From Desulfovibrio sp. (GTDB taxonomy: Bacteria > Desulfobacterota > Desulfovibrionia > Desulfovibrionales > Desulfovibrionaceae), in NCBI GenBank assembly GCA_016208105.1, contig JACQYS010000003.1:62001-126000 (forward strand): a stretch of 64,000 bases of DNA, in the 5' to 3' direction. Below, piece by piece: positions 56,080 through 64,000 of the stretch. How positions within the stretch are numbered: position 1 is the first letter of the stretch; every line of letters begins with the position of its first letter. Made by a program: the position numbers and the translations under genes. Below the pieces are notes generated by a model. The model was given only the letters and a program-made list of their open reading frames with translations, searched no databases and had not been told where the DNA came from.

Positions 56080-56128
56080 TGGGCGGCCTTTTCGCCACCG
56101 AGGGAAGGCAGCGGGAAAAAGCGCGGAA

Positions 56129-57166
56129 TCATTTCGCGCAGGCCTCGAGCATCCGGGTGAGAGCCAATTTTGCAGGCTCTTTGAGGGCGTCGTCCACCTG
56201 GACCGTTGGGGTATTGTCCAAGGATGCGAGAAGCCGCGCCAGATTCGGCTCTGTCACCTTTTCCATGTTGGAGCAGGTGGAATACAAGAGTGGGCGAATG
56301 TCCTTTTCGCCGCGGTACTTGTCCGAGAGCCTGTTCACCAGGTTGAACTCCGTTCCGATGTAGACAACGGCCCCTTTGGGGGCGTCCGCCACGTACTTGA
56401 TGATAAACGATGTGGAGCCGCAGGCGTCGGCCAGGGCCACGGTGTTGGGATGGCATTCGGGGTGGACCACCACCAGGCAGCCGGGAGATTCCTGGCGGGC
56501 CTTGCGGATGGTTTCGGGCTTGAAGCGCGAATGGATGACGCACTGGCCCGGCCACAAAAGAAGCCTTGCCTGTCTGGCCTTGTCCAGGTTCATGGCCTGG
56601 CCGTGCTCGCGGATGTCCAGGATGTGGCGGTCCTCTTTGGGCAGGGAGATCCAATCGGCCGCGTTCAAGCCCAGGCGGACGTCCGGCAGAAACAGGGTGT
56701 GCTTTCCACGGTCCAGGGCCCAGGTGAGCATGGTCTTGGCATTGGCCGATGTGCATACGGAACCGCCGCGCGCTCCCACCAGGGCCTTCACCGCTGCCGA
56801 GGAGTTCACATAGGTGAGCGGCGTGACGTCAAGCCCGCCGTGCGCCAGGATATCCAGCACCTTCTCCGCCAGCCAGGCCGGAGCCATGTCGGACATGACG
56901 CAGCGGGAATTCATTTCCGGAATGAATACCTTCTGGCCAGGCCCTGCCAGAATGGCCGCTGTCTCGGCCATGAAGAACACCCCGCAGAAGACGATGTATT
57001 GCGCGTCCAGAGCGGGGATCTTTCGGGAAAGCTCCAGGGAATCGCCGGTGTGGTCCGCGTGGCGGGCCACTGCGTCGGACATGTAGTGGTGGGCCAGAAT
57101 CACCAGACGTTTGCCCAGGCGGGCCCGAGTTTCTTCTATCAAATCGAAATCGTTGCTGAAAGTCAT
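56129..57166 (-). CDS. nadA: Quinolinate synthase NadA
   Basis: A 345-residue [4Fe-4S] enzyme condensing iminoaspartate with dihydroxyacetone phosphate to quinolinate. Candidate cluster cysteines are in SVCTSANAKTM, HPECHPNTVALADACGST and STCSNMEKV. The early motif LAHHYMSDAVARHADHTGDSLELS and CGVFFMAETAAIL fit the family. The partner that makes its substrate, NadB, is encoded two genes downstream, and NadC upstream. Sensitivity to oxygen is expected for this cluster type. Confidence 0.94.
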   Translation of the reverse strand: MTFSNDFDLIEETRARLGKRLVILAHHYMSDAVARHADHTGDSLELSRKIPALDAQYIVFCGVFFMAETAAILAGPGQKVFIPEMNSRCVMSDMAPAWLAEKVLDILAHGGLDVTPLTYVNSSAAVKALVGARGGSVCTSANAKTMLTWALDRGKHTLFLPDVRLGLNAADWISLPKEDRHILDIREHGQAMNLDKARQARLLLWPGQCVIHSRFKPETIRKARQESPGCLVVVHPECHPNTVALADACGSTSFIIKYVADAPKGAVVYIGTEFNLVNRLSDKYRGEKDIRPLLYSTCSNMEKVTEPNLARLLASLDNTPTVQVDDALKEPAKLALTRMLEACAK

Positions 57167-57271
57167 GAACTACTCCTCAAACTAGCGACCGCATCGGGCC
57201 GCCTCATGAGCGATCTTGGACCACTTCCGGGAACAAGCGGGTGCTGGCGGGAACACTCGAAACAAACTTTG

Positions 57272-58147
57272 TCACACCCCAGCCTTCTCGATCTGCATGC
57301 TGAAGTCGGCGTAGGGCGCGGAGTGGGTGATGCGTCCCACCGAGATGTAATCCGCTCCCAAGGCGCCGAGTGCCGGAAGGTTTTCCAGGGTGACTCCGCC
57401 GCTCAGTTCCGTTTCGATCCCTTCAGGTATCATAGTAAGCGCCTGACGCATTTGGTCCAGGGTCATGTTGTCGAGCATGATGCGTTCAGGATGCAAGGCT
57501 ACGGCCTGGGTGACCTCTTCCAGGGTACGGCATTCGATTTCCAGGGGAGGAGAACCAGCGGCATGGGCCCGGCGCACGGCGGCCACTGCCTGTGGTATGC
57601 CCCCGGCCCGGTCGATGTGGTTGTCCTTTAACATGAGCATTTCGGCCAGATTGCGCCGGTGGTTTAAACCGCCGCCAATGAGCACGGCGTATTTCTCCGG
57701 ATAGCGAAGGCCGGGCAGGGTCTTTCTCGTGTCCAGGAGCCTGGTGCGCGAACCGGCCAGAGCCGCCGCGTAGCTGGCCGTGAGGTTGGCGATGCCCGAG
57801 AGGTGGCAGAGAAAATTGAGTATCACCCGCTCGGCCTTGAGAAGACCCACGGCAGGCCCCAAGAACTGGGCAGCTACGGCTCCGGCGGTGAGCCGGTCGC
57901 CGTCCTTGGCCGGATAGTCGCGGTCGGTGACGCTGAGGATACCCATGCGTTCAAACACTATGTCCGCGATGGGCAGTCCGGCCACCAGGGTCTCTTCTTT
58001 GGCCACGATTTTCGCGCTCAGCCGGTCGCCGCGCGTGAAGACCGCCTTGGCGGTCAGGTCCGGGCCGTCCTCGTCCAGGGCCAAGTCCACTGCCTTGAGC
58101 AGGAAGTCGCGGGCCGGACCCGAAAAGTAGTCGTCGAATGTGGTCAT
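57272..58147 (-). CDS. nadC: Nicotinate-nucleotide pyrophosphorylase NadC
   Basis: A 291-residue type II phosphoribosyltransferase converting quinolinate and PRPP to nicotinate mononucleotide. Family marks: AKIVAKEETLVAGLPIA, LNFLCHLSGIANLTASY, LLDTRKTLPGLRYPEKYAVLIGGG (kept here in pieces), RRNLAEMLMLKDNH and IECRTLEEVTQA, ending GADYISVGRITHSAPYADFSM. It is the first gene of the nad group; a 105-base gap separates it from nadA. Confidence 0.95.
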   Translation of the reverse strand: MTTFDDYFSGPARDFLLKAVDLALDEDGPDLTAKAVFTRGDRLSAKIVAKEETLVAGLPIADIVFERMGILSVTDRDYPAKDGDRLTAGAVAAQFLGPAVGLLKAERVILNFLCHLSGIANLTASYAAALAGSRTRLLDTRKTLPGLRYPEKYAVLIGGGLNHRRNLAEMLMLKDNHIDRAGGIPQAVAAVRRAHAAGSPPLEIECRTLEEVTQAVALHPERIMLDNMTLDQMRQALTMIPEGIETELSGGVTLENLPALGALGADYISVGRITHSAPYADFSMQIEKAGV

Positions 58148-58224
58148 GATGTGGATGGAGCGATTAGCACCAATGAAGTCGGAGATGAAGAGGAGTGAAG
58201 AACATCACAAGCGGGCTCTGGGTA

Positions 58225-59043
58225 TCATTCCGTCACGATGGGGCTGGCCTTTTGGTTGAAGGGGTTGGTGCGCACGGCCAGATAAAAAAGGTAGGGGTAG
58301 GCTTCCTTCAGATAGAGAACGTAGGTGAGCCACTGCCTGCTGATGTAGGAGTATACCCGGGTCATGTCGCCGGCCAGGTGCTTGAGATCGCTGGCAGGCA
58401 GCGAGCTTAGGTCCTCCGGGCGGCAGAGCAGTTCATCGCGCAGATGGTATATGGCGCGCAGGGTATCCGAAAAAATCTCGTGTTCGCCGATGCTCGGGTT
58501 CTCCAAGAGGCGCAGCAACAGGTCGGATTTCTCCTTGAGAAGAGCCCTCACCGCGAACAGGTCCACCAGGGAGGCATCCAGGGCGAAGGAATGGGTGGCC
58601 AGAAGGCGTTTGGCCGCCTTGAACTTTTTTTTGTCCCAGGACGCATTCACGTCGAGCTTGCCGTGGAGTTGCGAAATGTCCAGGTCCCCTGGGGTGATGC
58701 GGTTCAGCAGGTCAAGGCCCACGTCCGAGAAGAACAAACCCCGGATCATGTTGCGCTTCTCGCGCTTGGCCCTTTCCTCCTTCACCGCGAAGACCGACTC
58801 CGCCACAGTTTCGACCACGCCGACGAACGTCCCGATGCCGGCGAATACCAGACAGATGGCGATCAGTTTGCCGGTGGTGGTCCAGGGGTGGATGTCGCCG
58901 TATCCCACCGTGCCCATGGTGATGATGGTGAAGTAGAAGGCATCGAAAAGGCTCACTCCCTCGGCCCAGCTGAATCCGAAGGTCCCTCCGGCCACGGCGA
59001 GAAGGAAAAGGCTTCCGAAGAAAATCAGTCGTGATGTGCGCAT
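58225..59043 (-). CDS. Two-transmembrane potassium channel with unassigned cytosolic domain
   Basis: A 272-residue ion-channel subunit. TM1 (LIFFGSLFLLAVAGGTFGFSW) is followed by the pore helix and selectivity filter TMGTVGYGD near residue 46, and TM2 (LIAICLVFAGIGTFVGVVETV). After a basic coil (KEERAKREKRN) comes a helical cytosolic domain of about 170 residues. It lacks the GxGxxG of RCK/TrkA-N domains and is not recognised. It should form tetramers for K+ flux; the gating signal is unknown. It lies 31 bases after rarA on the same strand. Confidence 0.88.
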   Translation of the reverse strand: MRTSRLIFFGSLFLLAVAGGTFGFSWAEGVSLFDAFYFTIITMGTVGYGDIHPWTTTGKLIAICLVFAGIGTFVGVVETVAESVFAVKEERAKREKRNMIRGLFFSDVGLDLLNRITPGDLDISQLHGKLDVNASWDKKKFKAAKRLLATHSFALDASLVDLFAVRALLKEKSDLLLRLLENPSIGEHEIFSDTLRAIYHLRDELLCRPEDLSSLPASDLKHLAGDMTRVYSYISRQWLTYVLYLKEAYPYLFYLAVRTNPFNQKASPIVTE

Positions 59044-59074
59044 GGGTATTTGAGTCTTAGAGAGAATGTGACAG

Positions 59075-60331
59075 TCAGGACTTCTTTTTGAGCCCTTTGA
59101 GCCTGGCCGTCAGCTTCGGCTCCTCCCCCTGGTCCTTCTCCTGGTAAAATTGCACGCCGGCAAGCTCCGGAGGGAGGTACTCCTGCTCCACCCAGGAGCC
59201 GGGGTAGGCGTGCGGGTACTTGTATCCCTCTCCGAATCCCCACTGTTTCTGGAGTTTGGCCGAGGGGTTCCGCAGGTGCAGCGGCACGGGCCGCATTCCC
59301 TGGGTAAGGATTTCCTTTCGCGCGGCCAGATAAGCGGCGTAGGTGGAATTGCTCTTGGGGGCAAGTGCCAAGTAAACCGTGGTCTCGGAAAGGGGGATGA
59401 AACCCTCCGGCATTCCCACCATCTCCACCGCCTGCTGGCAGGCCACGGCCAGGGGCAGGGCCCTGGGGTCGGCCAGGCCCACGTCCTCGGACGCGGAGAG
59501 TATCAGCCTGCGGCAGATGAAGCGCGGGTCCTCGCCGGATTCGAGCATGCCTGCCAGGTAGTACAGGGCCGCATCCGGGTCCGAACCCCGGATGGACTTG
59601 ATGAACGCAGAAGCCATCTCATAGTGCTGGTCCGCATCGCGGTCGCCGCGCATCACCTGCTCGGGCAGGTTGTGCTTCAGTTCCTGGGCCACGCGCTTGT
59701 CGGCCGGCAGTTGGGCGGTGAACTCCATGAGGTTGAGGAAGGTTCGGGCGTCCCCGCCGGACATGAAGGAGAGGATGTCCAGGCTGTCCTGCGAGAGGTC
59801 AAGCTTCAAAGCCTCCAGGCCGCGCTTGGCCACAAGCATCATTTCTCCGTGCGAGAGCGAACGCAAACGCATGACATGCAGGCGCGAGAGCAGCTGCTTG
59901 GTCACGGAGAAGGACGGATTTTCCGTGGTGGTGGCCAAGAGCGTTATGTCGCCGTTTTCGAGCAGGGGCAGAAAAAAGTCCTGCTGCGCCTTGGAGAACC
60001 GGTGCAGCTCGTCCAGAATGAGGATTTCCTTGCCCTCGATGAGCGTCCGCAACGTGGGGAGCCCCGCTTCAGGAGCGCTGACACGAACGAATGGCCGGCC
60101 CTTGGCCTGCGCCAGCAAGAGGGCCAGGGTGGATTTTCCGCATCCGGGCGGGCCGTAGAAGAGGATGCTGGGCAGGCGAGGGACCTTCAGCATGGACTGG
60201 AGCCTGGAGATGACGTGCCCCTGCCCGGTGAACTCTTCGAAGGTTGCCGGGCGGATGGCGTGTGCTAAAGGCGTCATGGAGTGGACCTGGTCGGTTGCGG
60301 ACGTTTTGTCATTCAGGGCTTTCAGGAGCAT
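59075..60331 (-). CDS. rarA: Replication-associated recombination protein RarA (MgsA)
   Basis: A 418-residue AAA+ ATPase related to clamp loaders that acts at stalled replication forks. It has Walker A YGPPGCGKSTLALL near residue 63, Walker B ILILDELHRFSKAQQDFFLP, sensor 1 LATTTENPSF, and the C-terminal tetramerisation part with YLAGMLESGEDPRFICRRL and GEGYKYPHAYPGSWVEQEYLP. The start is either 60331, overlapping the diguanylate cyclase gene by 10 bases, or 60277 (MTPLAHAIRPATFEEFTGQ), which matches the conserved N-terminus. Confidence 0.94.
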   Translation of the reverse strand: MLLKALNDKTSATDQVHSMTPLAHAIRPATFEEFTGQGHVISRLQSMLKVPRLPSILFYGPPGCGKSTLALLLAQAKGRPFVRVSAPEAGLPTLRTLIEGKEILILDELHRFSKAQQDFFLPLLENGDITLLATTTENPSFSVTKQLLSRLHVMRLRSLSHGEMMLVAKRGLEALKLDLSQDSLDILSFMSGGDARTFLNLMEFTAQLPADKRVAQELKHNLPEQVMRGDRDADQHYEMASAFIKSIRGSDPDAALYYLAGMLESGEDPRFICRRLILSASEDVGLADPRALPLAVACQQAVEMVGMPEGFIPLSETTVYLALAPKSNSTYAAYLAARKEILTQGMRPVPLHLRNPSAKLQKQWGFGEGYKYPHAYPGSWVEQEYLPPELAGVQFYQEKDQGEEPKLTARLKGLKKKS

Positions 60332-61986
60332 AAGGCCAGATTTCCGCCTTGGCGCTTGGCGGCAAGCAGCGCCCTGTCCGCTGCCTCTAAAAGCTCTGAA
60401 GCCGAGGCCGGATTCATGGGGTCGAACTGGGCGAAGCCGATGCTCGCGGTCACATTCAGAGGGCCTAGGGAAATCTCCCGGCAGGACGTGAATACTACGT
60501 CCAGTATTCGCCTGGCAACGACGGAGGCCTCGGAACTGTCGGCGCTGGAGAGCACAACCGCGAATTCGTCTCCTCCTATGCGCCCCACGAGGTCATCCTC
60601 CCGTATCAAGGATTTGGTGGCATTGGCCACGGTTTGAAGGACCAGGTCGCCAGCGGGATGCCCGTACAGGTCGTTTATGGGTTTGAACTGGTCCACGTCC
60701 ATGAAAAGCACGGAGTACACCCGTTGCTCCTGGCTGGCTCTGCCGGCAAAGTCATCGAATTTTTCCATGAACCCTCTGCGGTTGAGAACTCCGGTCAGCT
60801 CGTCCATGGTGGCCTCGGTCACGAGGCGTTCTTGCGCGCTTCGTTGCGCGGTCACGTCGTGCAGGAAAGCCAGGAGCGCTCCGCGGCCATCCCATTCGAT
60901 CGCCACGATATTGGCCTGCACCATGAGTGATCCGCCACTCGCGGGAGCGGCACGGAACTCAATGGACCGAGGTTCTCCCGGTTTTTTCAGTGCAGCGTCG
61001 ATACCCGCCTCCACCAGCTCCACGTCGTCCGGGTGGATGAAGCTTGAAAAGCTGGCCTCCTGGATGTCGGGCTCGCTTAATCCAGTAAGTTCCAGCAGTT
61101 TCGTGTTGTGGAGAAGATACAGGTCATTCTGGAGCACGGCGACGGGTTCGCTCGCGTTATGAATGAGTTGGCGATAGCGTTTTTCGCTGCGGACGAGTGC
61201 GGCTTCGGCGGCCTTGCGGCGTTTGATTTCGTCGTGGGCGGTCTGCAATTCGCCCTGCAGCTCGCACAGCTCCTGGATGATGGCGAAGAGAGGACGGTGA
61301 GGTATGTACACCCCGGTGAGGCTGTTTTGCCAGCTTAAGTAGGCCCAGAGGACCGGGGCGGCGAAAACGGTGATGATCAGACGGCTCACCAGGGTTCCGC
61401 TCATGATGGCGATATAATCGCTCTGGCCCAGAAACGCCCCGGTATTGAAAAGAAACACATCCAGGCACATGACCCCCAGCAGGGTGAGGAAGACCTTGGC
61501 GGCCAGAGGGATGGCGTTCAGCTTGCCGTGCAGGTATTCCCAGCAAACGGCCAGAAAGAGCATGTCCGCCAGGTTGGTCAGCACCGAGGCCAGGTTAACG
61601 CGCAGGCTGGGAATGGGCATCATGGTTTGGGGAGTGGCATTGGAGAACTGAAGCAGCAGGTGCAGTGCCAGGGAGATGACCCCCACCAGAACCTGCACGC
61701 CGACAACGGTCAGGATGGCCACCCGCGTCGCATGGGGACCATCGAACACGTAGACCACGAACACGCCCAGCAGCAGTGCGGTGTAGAAAACCGTAGAGCC
61801 GATCAGCATGGTGATGCCCCACAGCTCCACTGTCACGCCTGCGTCCGTCACCCAGCAGGAAATGGCCATCAGGCAGCTCAGCAGGGCGTAGAAGAAGGAC
61901 AGGCCGAAGCGGTGACGCAGAGAGTGGGACCAAAGCACCAACCCGTAGGCGGCAAACGACCCTGCGGCGAGAATCCAGGCTTCCAT
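60322..61986 (-). CDS. Membrane diguanylate cyclase (multi-TM sensor, PAS, GGDEF)
   Basis: A 554-residue protein. Residues 1-225 contain about seven hydrophobic spans of a type I do not recognise (VFYTALLLGVFVVYVFDGP is distinctive). A coiled coil (ELQTAHDEIKRRKAAEAA) follows, then a PAS domain (YRQLIHNASEPVAVLQNDL to LLAFLHDVTAQ). The GGDEF domain has the intact active site GGDEF near residue 470 and an inhibitory REDD I-site five residues before it. It should make c-di-GMP in response to a membrane or PAS signal, with product feedback. A close paralogue follows upstream on the same strand. Confidence 0.93.
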   Translation of the reverse strand: MEAWILAAGSFAAYGLVLWSHSLRHRFGLSFFYALLSCLMAISCWVTDAGVTVELWGITMLIGSTVFYTALLLGVFVVYVFDGPHATRVAILTVVGVQVLVGVISLALHLLLQFSNATPQTMMPIPSLRVNLASVLTNLADMLFLAVCWEYLHGKLNAIPLAAKVFLTLLGVMCLDVFLFNTGAFLGQSDYIAIMSGTLVSRLIITVFAAPVLWAYLSWQNSLTGVYIPHRPLFAIIQELCELQGELQTAHDEIKRRKAAEAALVRSEKRYRQLIHNASEPVAVLQNDLYLLHNTKLLELTGLSEPDIQEASFSSFIHPDDVELVEAGIDAALKKPGEPRSIEFRAAPASGGSLMVQANIVAIEWDGRGALLAFLHDVTAQRSAQERLVTEATMDELTGVLNRRGFMEKFDDFAGRASQEQRVYSVLFMDVDQFKPINDLYGHPAGDLVLQTVANATKSLIREDDLVGRIGGDEFAVVLSSADSSEASVVARRILDVVFTSCREISLGPLNVTASIGFAQFDPMNPASASELLEAADRALLAAKRQGGNLALCS

Positions 61987-62465
61987 CGAGGCGAACTCAC
62001 TCGGTTTCTTGGTTTTCCCTCACCATTCCAGCCCAAGTAAGAGCTGAACGGAAGTCTCTTTGCACAAGGGCTGGCCGTGAACCAGTCTGCCCGAATACAG
62101 GCAGCACTGACCTCACTCAGGCCGCCTTCAGATGAAACGAAAACACGCTGGTTCTTCCCGGTCAAGTCTTCGCGGGCAAGGCGCAGGGCGTCCTTCTATC
62201 CGGCATGAGCTATAGGAGTACGCCTCCCGCACAGGCTCTCTCACAATTACCGGCCTGCCCTGGCTTTCGCGCCACAGGGGCCGAGGGGAATCCGGGCGGA
62301 CCGAAGAAGTGGATGCTGGCAGGCGCGCAGCTTCACAAGGCCTTGAGCCTGGAGGTGGCGCGAACATGGCCGGGAAACTTTTCAAACATGGCAGGTCTTG
62401 TTGCGTGGTTTACGCGCAACATGTTGCGGACCACGCACGATGCGTGGACGTCGGCAGCGTGAGAT
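61987..62465. other. Gap between the tandem diguanylate cyclases
   Basis: A 479-base gap that should contain the promoter of the downstream cyclase. The only clear structure is the hairpin CCACGCA-CGA-TGCGTGG at 62431-62447, next to the stop of the upstream cyclase but without a T-tract. An open frame on the plus strand at 62205-62462 has no ribosome binding site and atypical composition, and is not called. Confidence 0.5.
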
Positions 62466-64000
62466 TTAGGCGCTCAGGGCCAGGTTGCCGCCTTGGCGTT
62501 TGGCGGCAAGCAGGGCCTTGTCCGCCGCCTCCAGTAGTTCCGAGGGCGAGGCCGGGTTCTGGGGGTCGAACTGGGCGAAGCCGATGCTCGCGGTAACGCA
62601 CAGGGGAGTGGTGGACGTCTCCCGGCAGGATGCGAGAACCCTCTCCAGAATTCGCCTGGCCACGCTGGCCGCTTCTGAACTGTCGGCACCCGAGAGCAGG
62701 ATGGCGAACTCGTCGCCGCCCATGCGCCCCACAAGATCTTCTTCCCGCACCAGGGATTTGGCGGCATTGGCAACGGTTCTGAGCACCAGGTCGCCCGTGG
62801 GATGTCCGTGCAGGTCGTTTATGGATTTGAACTTGTCCACGTCCATGTACAGCACGGAGTATATCCGGTGCCCTCGATTGACCTTGGCGGAGAATTCTTC
62901 GAACTTCTCCATGAATCCTCTGCGGTTGAACACCCCTGTCAATTCGTCCTCGGTGGCTTCGGCCATGAGCCTCTGCTCGGTGTTGCGTTGCGCGGTCACG
63001 TCGTGGAGAAAGGCCAGGAGCGCTCCATGGCCGTCCCATTCGATGCCGACGATATTAGCCTGCACCACCAGGGCCTCGCCTGTGGCGGTGACCGCCCTGA
63101 ATTCGATGGATTGGGGATCGCCAAGGTGTTTCATGGCTGCGCTGGTTCCGGCCGCGACCCGTTCCATGTCGCCAGGGTGGACGAAATCCGAAAAACTGGC
63201 TTCCTGGATGTCGTGTTCGCTCAAACCCGTGAGTTCCAGGAGCTTCGCATTGTGGAGAAGGTAGAGGTTGTTCTGCAGCACGGCGATGGGTTCGCTGGCG
63301 TTGTGAACGAGCTGCCTGTAGCGTTTTTCACTGCGCATCAGCGCCACTTCTATGGCTTTGCGGTGCTGGATCTCGTCATGGGCGGTTTGAAGCTCCACTC
63401 TCAGCTCGGAAACCTCCTCCAGAATCGCAAAGATTGGCCGGTGGGGCATGGAAACCCCTGCCAGGCTGTTCTGCCAGCTCAGGTAGGCCCACAGGATGGG
63501 GGCGGCAAAAACAGTGATCATCAGGCGGCTCAACAGGGTGCCGCTCATGATGGACATGTAGTCGCTCTGGCCCAGAAACGCGCCAGTATTGAAAAGGACC
63601 ACATCCAGCCACATAACGCCGAGAAGGGCGAGAAACGCCTTGGCCGCCAGCGGGATGGACCGGAGCCTGCCGTGCAGGTATTCCCAGGAAATTGCCAGGA
63701 ACACCAAATCGGCAAGGGTGGTCAGGACGGACGCTATGTTTATGCGAAGGCTGGGGATGGGCACATGGGCCAGGGGCACGGTGGTGGAAATACGCGTCTG
63801 GATGTGCAGCACCAGGGAGATAATCGGCACCATGGCGGATACGCCCACCACGGTCAGGATGGCCACCCGTGTGGCTCGAGGGCCGTCGAACACGTAGACC
63901 ACGAACACGCCCAGAAGAAGCGACGTGTAGAACACCGTGGAGCCAACCAGAAAGGTGAGGTCGCCGAACGTGACCACGACATTCGCGTCCGTGACCCAGG
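62466..64000 (-). CDS. Second membrane diguanylate cyclase (PAS-GGDEF), N-terminus outside window
   Basis: Paralogue of the preceding gene in the same orientation. The frame is open through the window edge: residues WVTDANV before the first internal start match CWVTDAGV of the neighbour, so the true start lies beyond 64000. The same order is present: hydrophobic spans with VFYTSLLLGVFVVYVFDGP, coiled coil, PAS (YRQLVHNASEPIAVLQNNL) and GGDEF. The active site is intact (GRMGGDEFAIL) with a REED I-site. The PAS and membrane parts differ more than the GGDEF part at several positions, which may mean altered input. It is probably a tandem duplication. Confidence 0.92.
   Translation of the reverse strand, partial: WVTDANVVVTFGDLTFLVGSTVFYTSLLLGVFVVYVFDGPRATRVAILTVVGVSAMVPIISLVLHIQTRISTTVPLAHVPIPSLRINIASVLTTLADLVFLAISWEYLHGRLRSIPLAAKAFLALLGVMWLDVVLFNTGAFLGQSDYMSIMSGTLLSRLMITVFAAPILWAYLSWQNSLAGVSMPHRPIFAILEEVSELRVELQTAHDEIQHRKAIEVALMRSEKRYRQLVHNASEPIAVLQNNLYLLHNAKLLELTGLSEHDIQEASFSDFVHPGDMERVAAGTSAAMKHLGDPQSIEFRAVTATGEALVVQANIVGIEWDGHGALLAFLHDVTAQRNTEQRLMAEATEDELTGVFNRRGFMEKFEEFSAKVNRGHRIYSVLYMDVDKFKSINDLHGHPTGDLVLRTVANAAKSLVREEDLVGRMGGDEFAILLSGADSSEAASVARRILERVLASCRETSTTPLCVTASIGFAQFDPQNPASPSELLEAADKALLAAKRQGGNLALSA

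Noticed and set aside
62205-62462. Possible small gene in the gap between the diguanylate cyclases
   Set aside because: No ribosome binding site, Ala/Pro/Trp-rich composition typical of chance translation, and no match to any motif I know.

Overview
The window reads as chromosomal DNA of a high-GC Gram-negative anaerobe, most likely a sulfate-reducing deltaproteobacterium of the Desulfovibrio/Fundidesulfovibrio type. The grounds are a tungsten-type aldehyde:ferredoxin oxidoreductase with its own ubiquitin-like and E1-like cofactor proteins, a split archaeal-style glutamate synthase with ferredoxin-like subunits, a hydrogenase maturation protease, a nadC-nadA-nadB pathway, Smr-type MutS2 and a MetY-type sulfhydrylase. 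No rRNA, tRNA, CRISPR array, transposase or prophage gene was seen, and most of the sequence is dense core genome.

Left part (1-14157): the C-terminal part of a YgiQ radical SAM protein, a fused methionine sulfoxide reductase MsrAB followed by YceI, a quinone-oxidoreductase-like dehydrogenase, a secreted serine hydrolase, an M23 peptidase, a hydrogenase maturation protease, an RND efflux pair and an ornithine-cyclodeaminase family enzyme. Then comes a four-gene glycan/lipid-linked sugar cassette (14162-20816). Its codon use looks less GC-biased than its surroundings, and it ends in a dolichyl-phosphate-mannose-synthase-like domain fused to a methyltransferase.

Middle (20829-38662): ettA, a DUF6125-like protein with a GAF-type sigma-54 activator, a small secreted repeat protein and a 39-residue membrane peptide. 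Next is an AhpF-like reductase/ArsR/ArsM arsenic-redox group, divergent from metY-rsmA, then HU and an extended macromolecular-synthesis operon rpsU-yqeY-mutS2-dnaG-rpoD.

Right part (38663-64000): a nucleotidyltransferase plus small partner gene, an EF-hand protein, and the tungsten AOR cluster (AOR, two beta-grasp proteins, what looks like a frameshifted third beta-grasp remnant, and an E1-like protein). A palindromic operator candidate lies at the AOR promoter. A beta-carbonic anhydrase follows, then a five-gene split glutamate synthase operon, yajC-secD without secF, and a fumarylacetoacetate-hydrolase gene with an apparent N-terminal frameshift. The end holds the nadC-nadA-ybaK-nadB operon, a potassium channel, rarA and two tandem membrane-anchored diguanylate cyclases, the second cut by the window end.

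Three copies of an intergenic repeat sharing a CCTCCGGCGGCCAAAGGG core and a matching CCCTTTGG arm are scattered between genes. Several start codons are TTG or GTG, chosen from clear Shine-Dalgarno placement.
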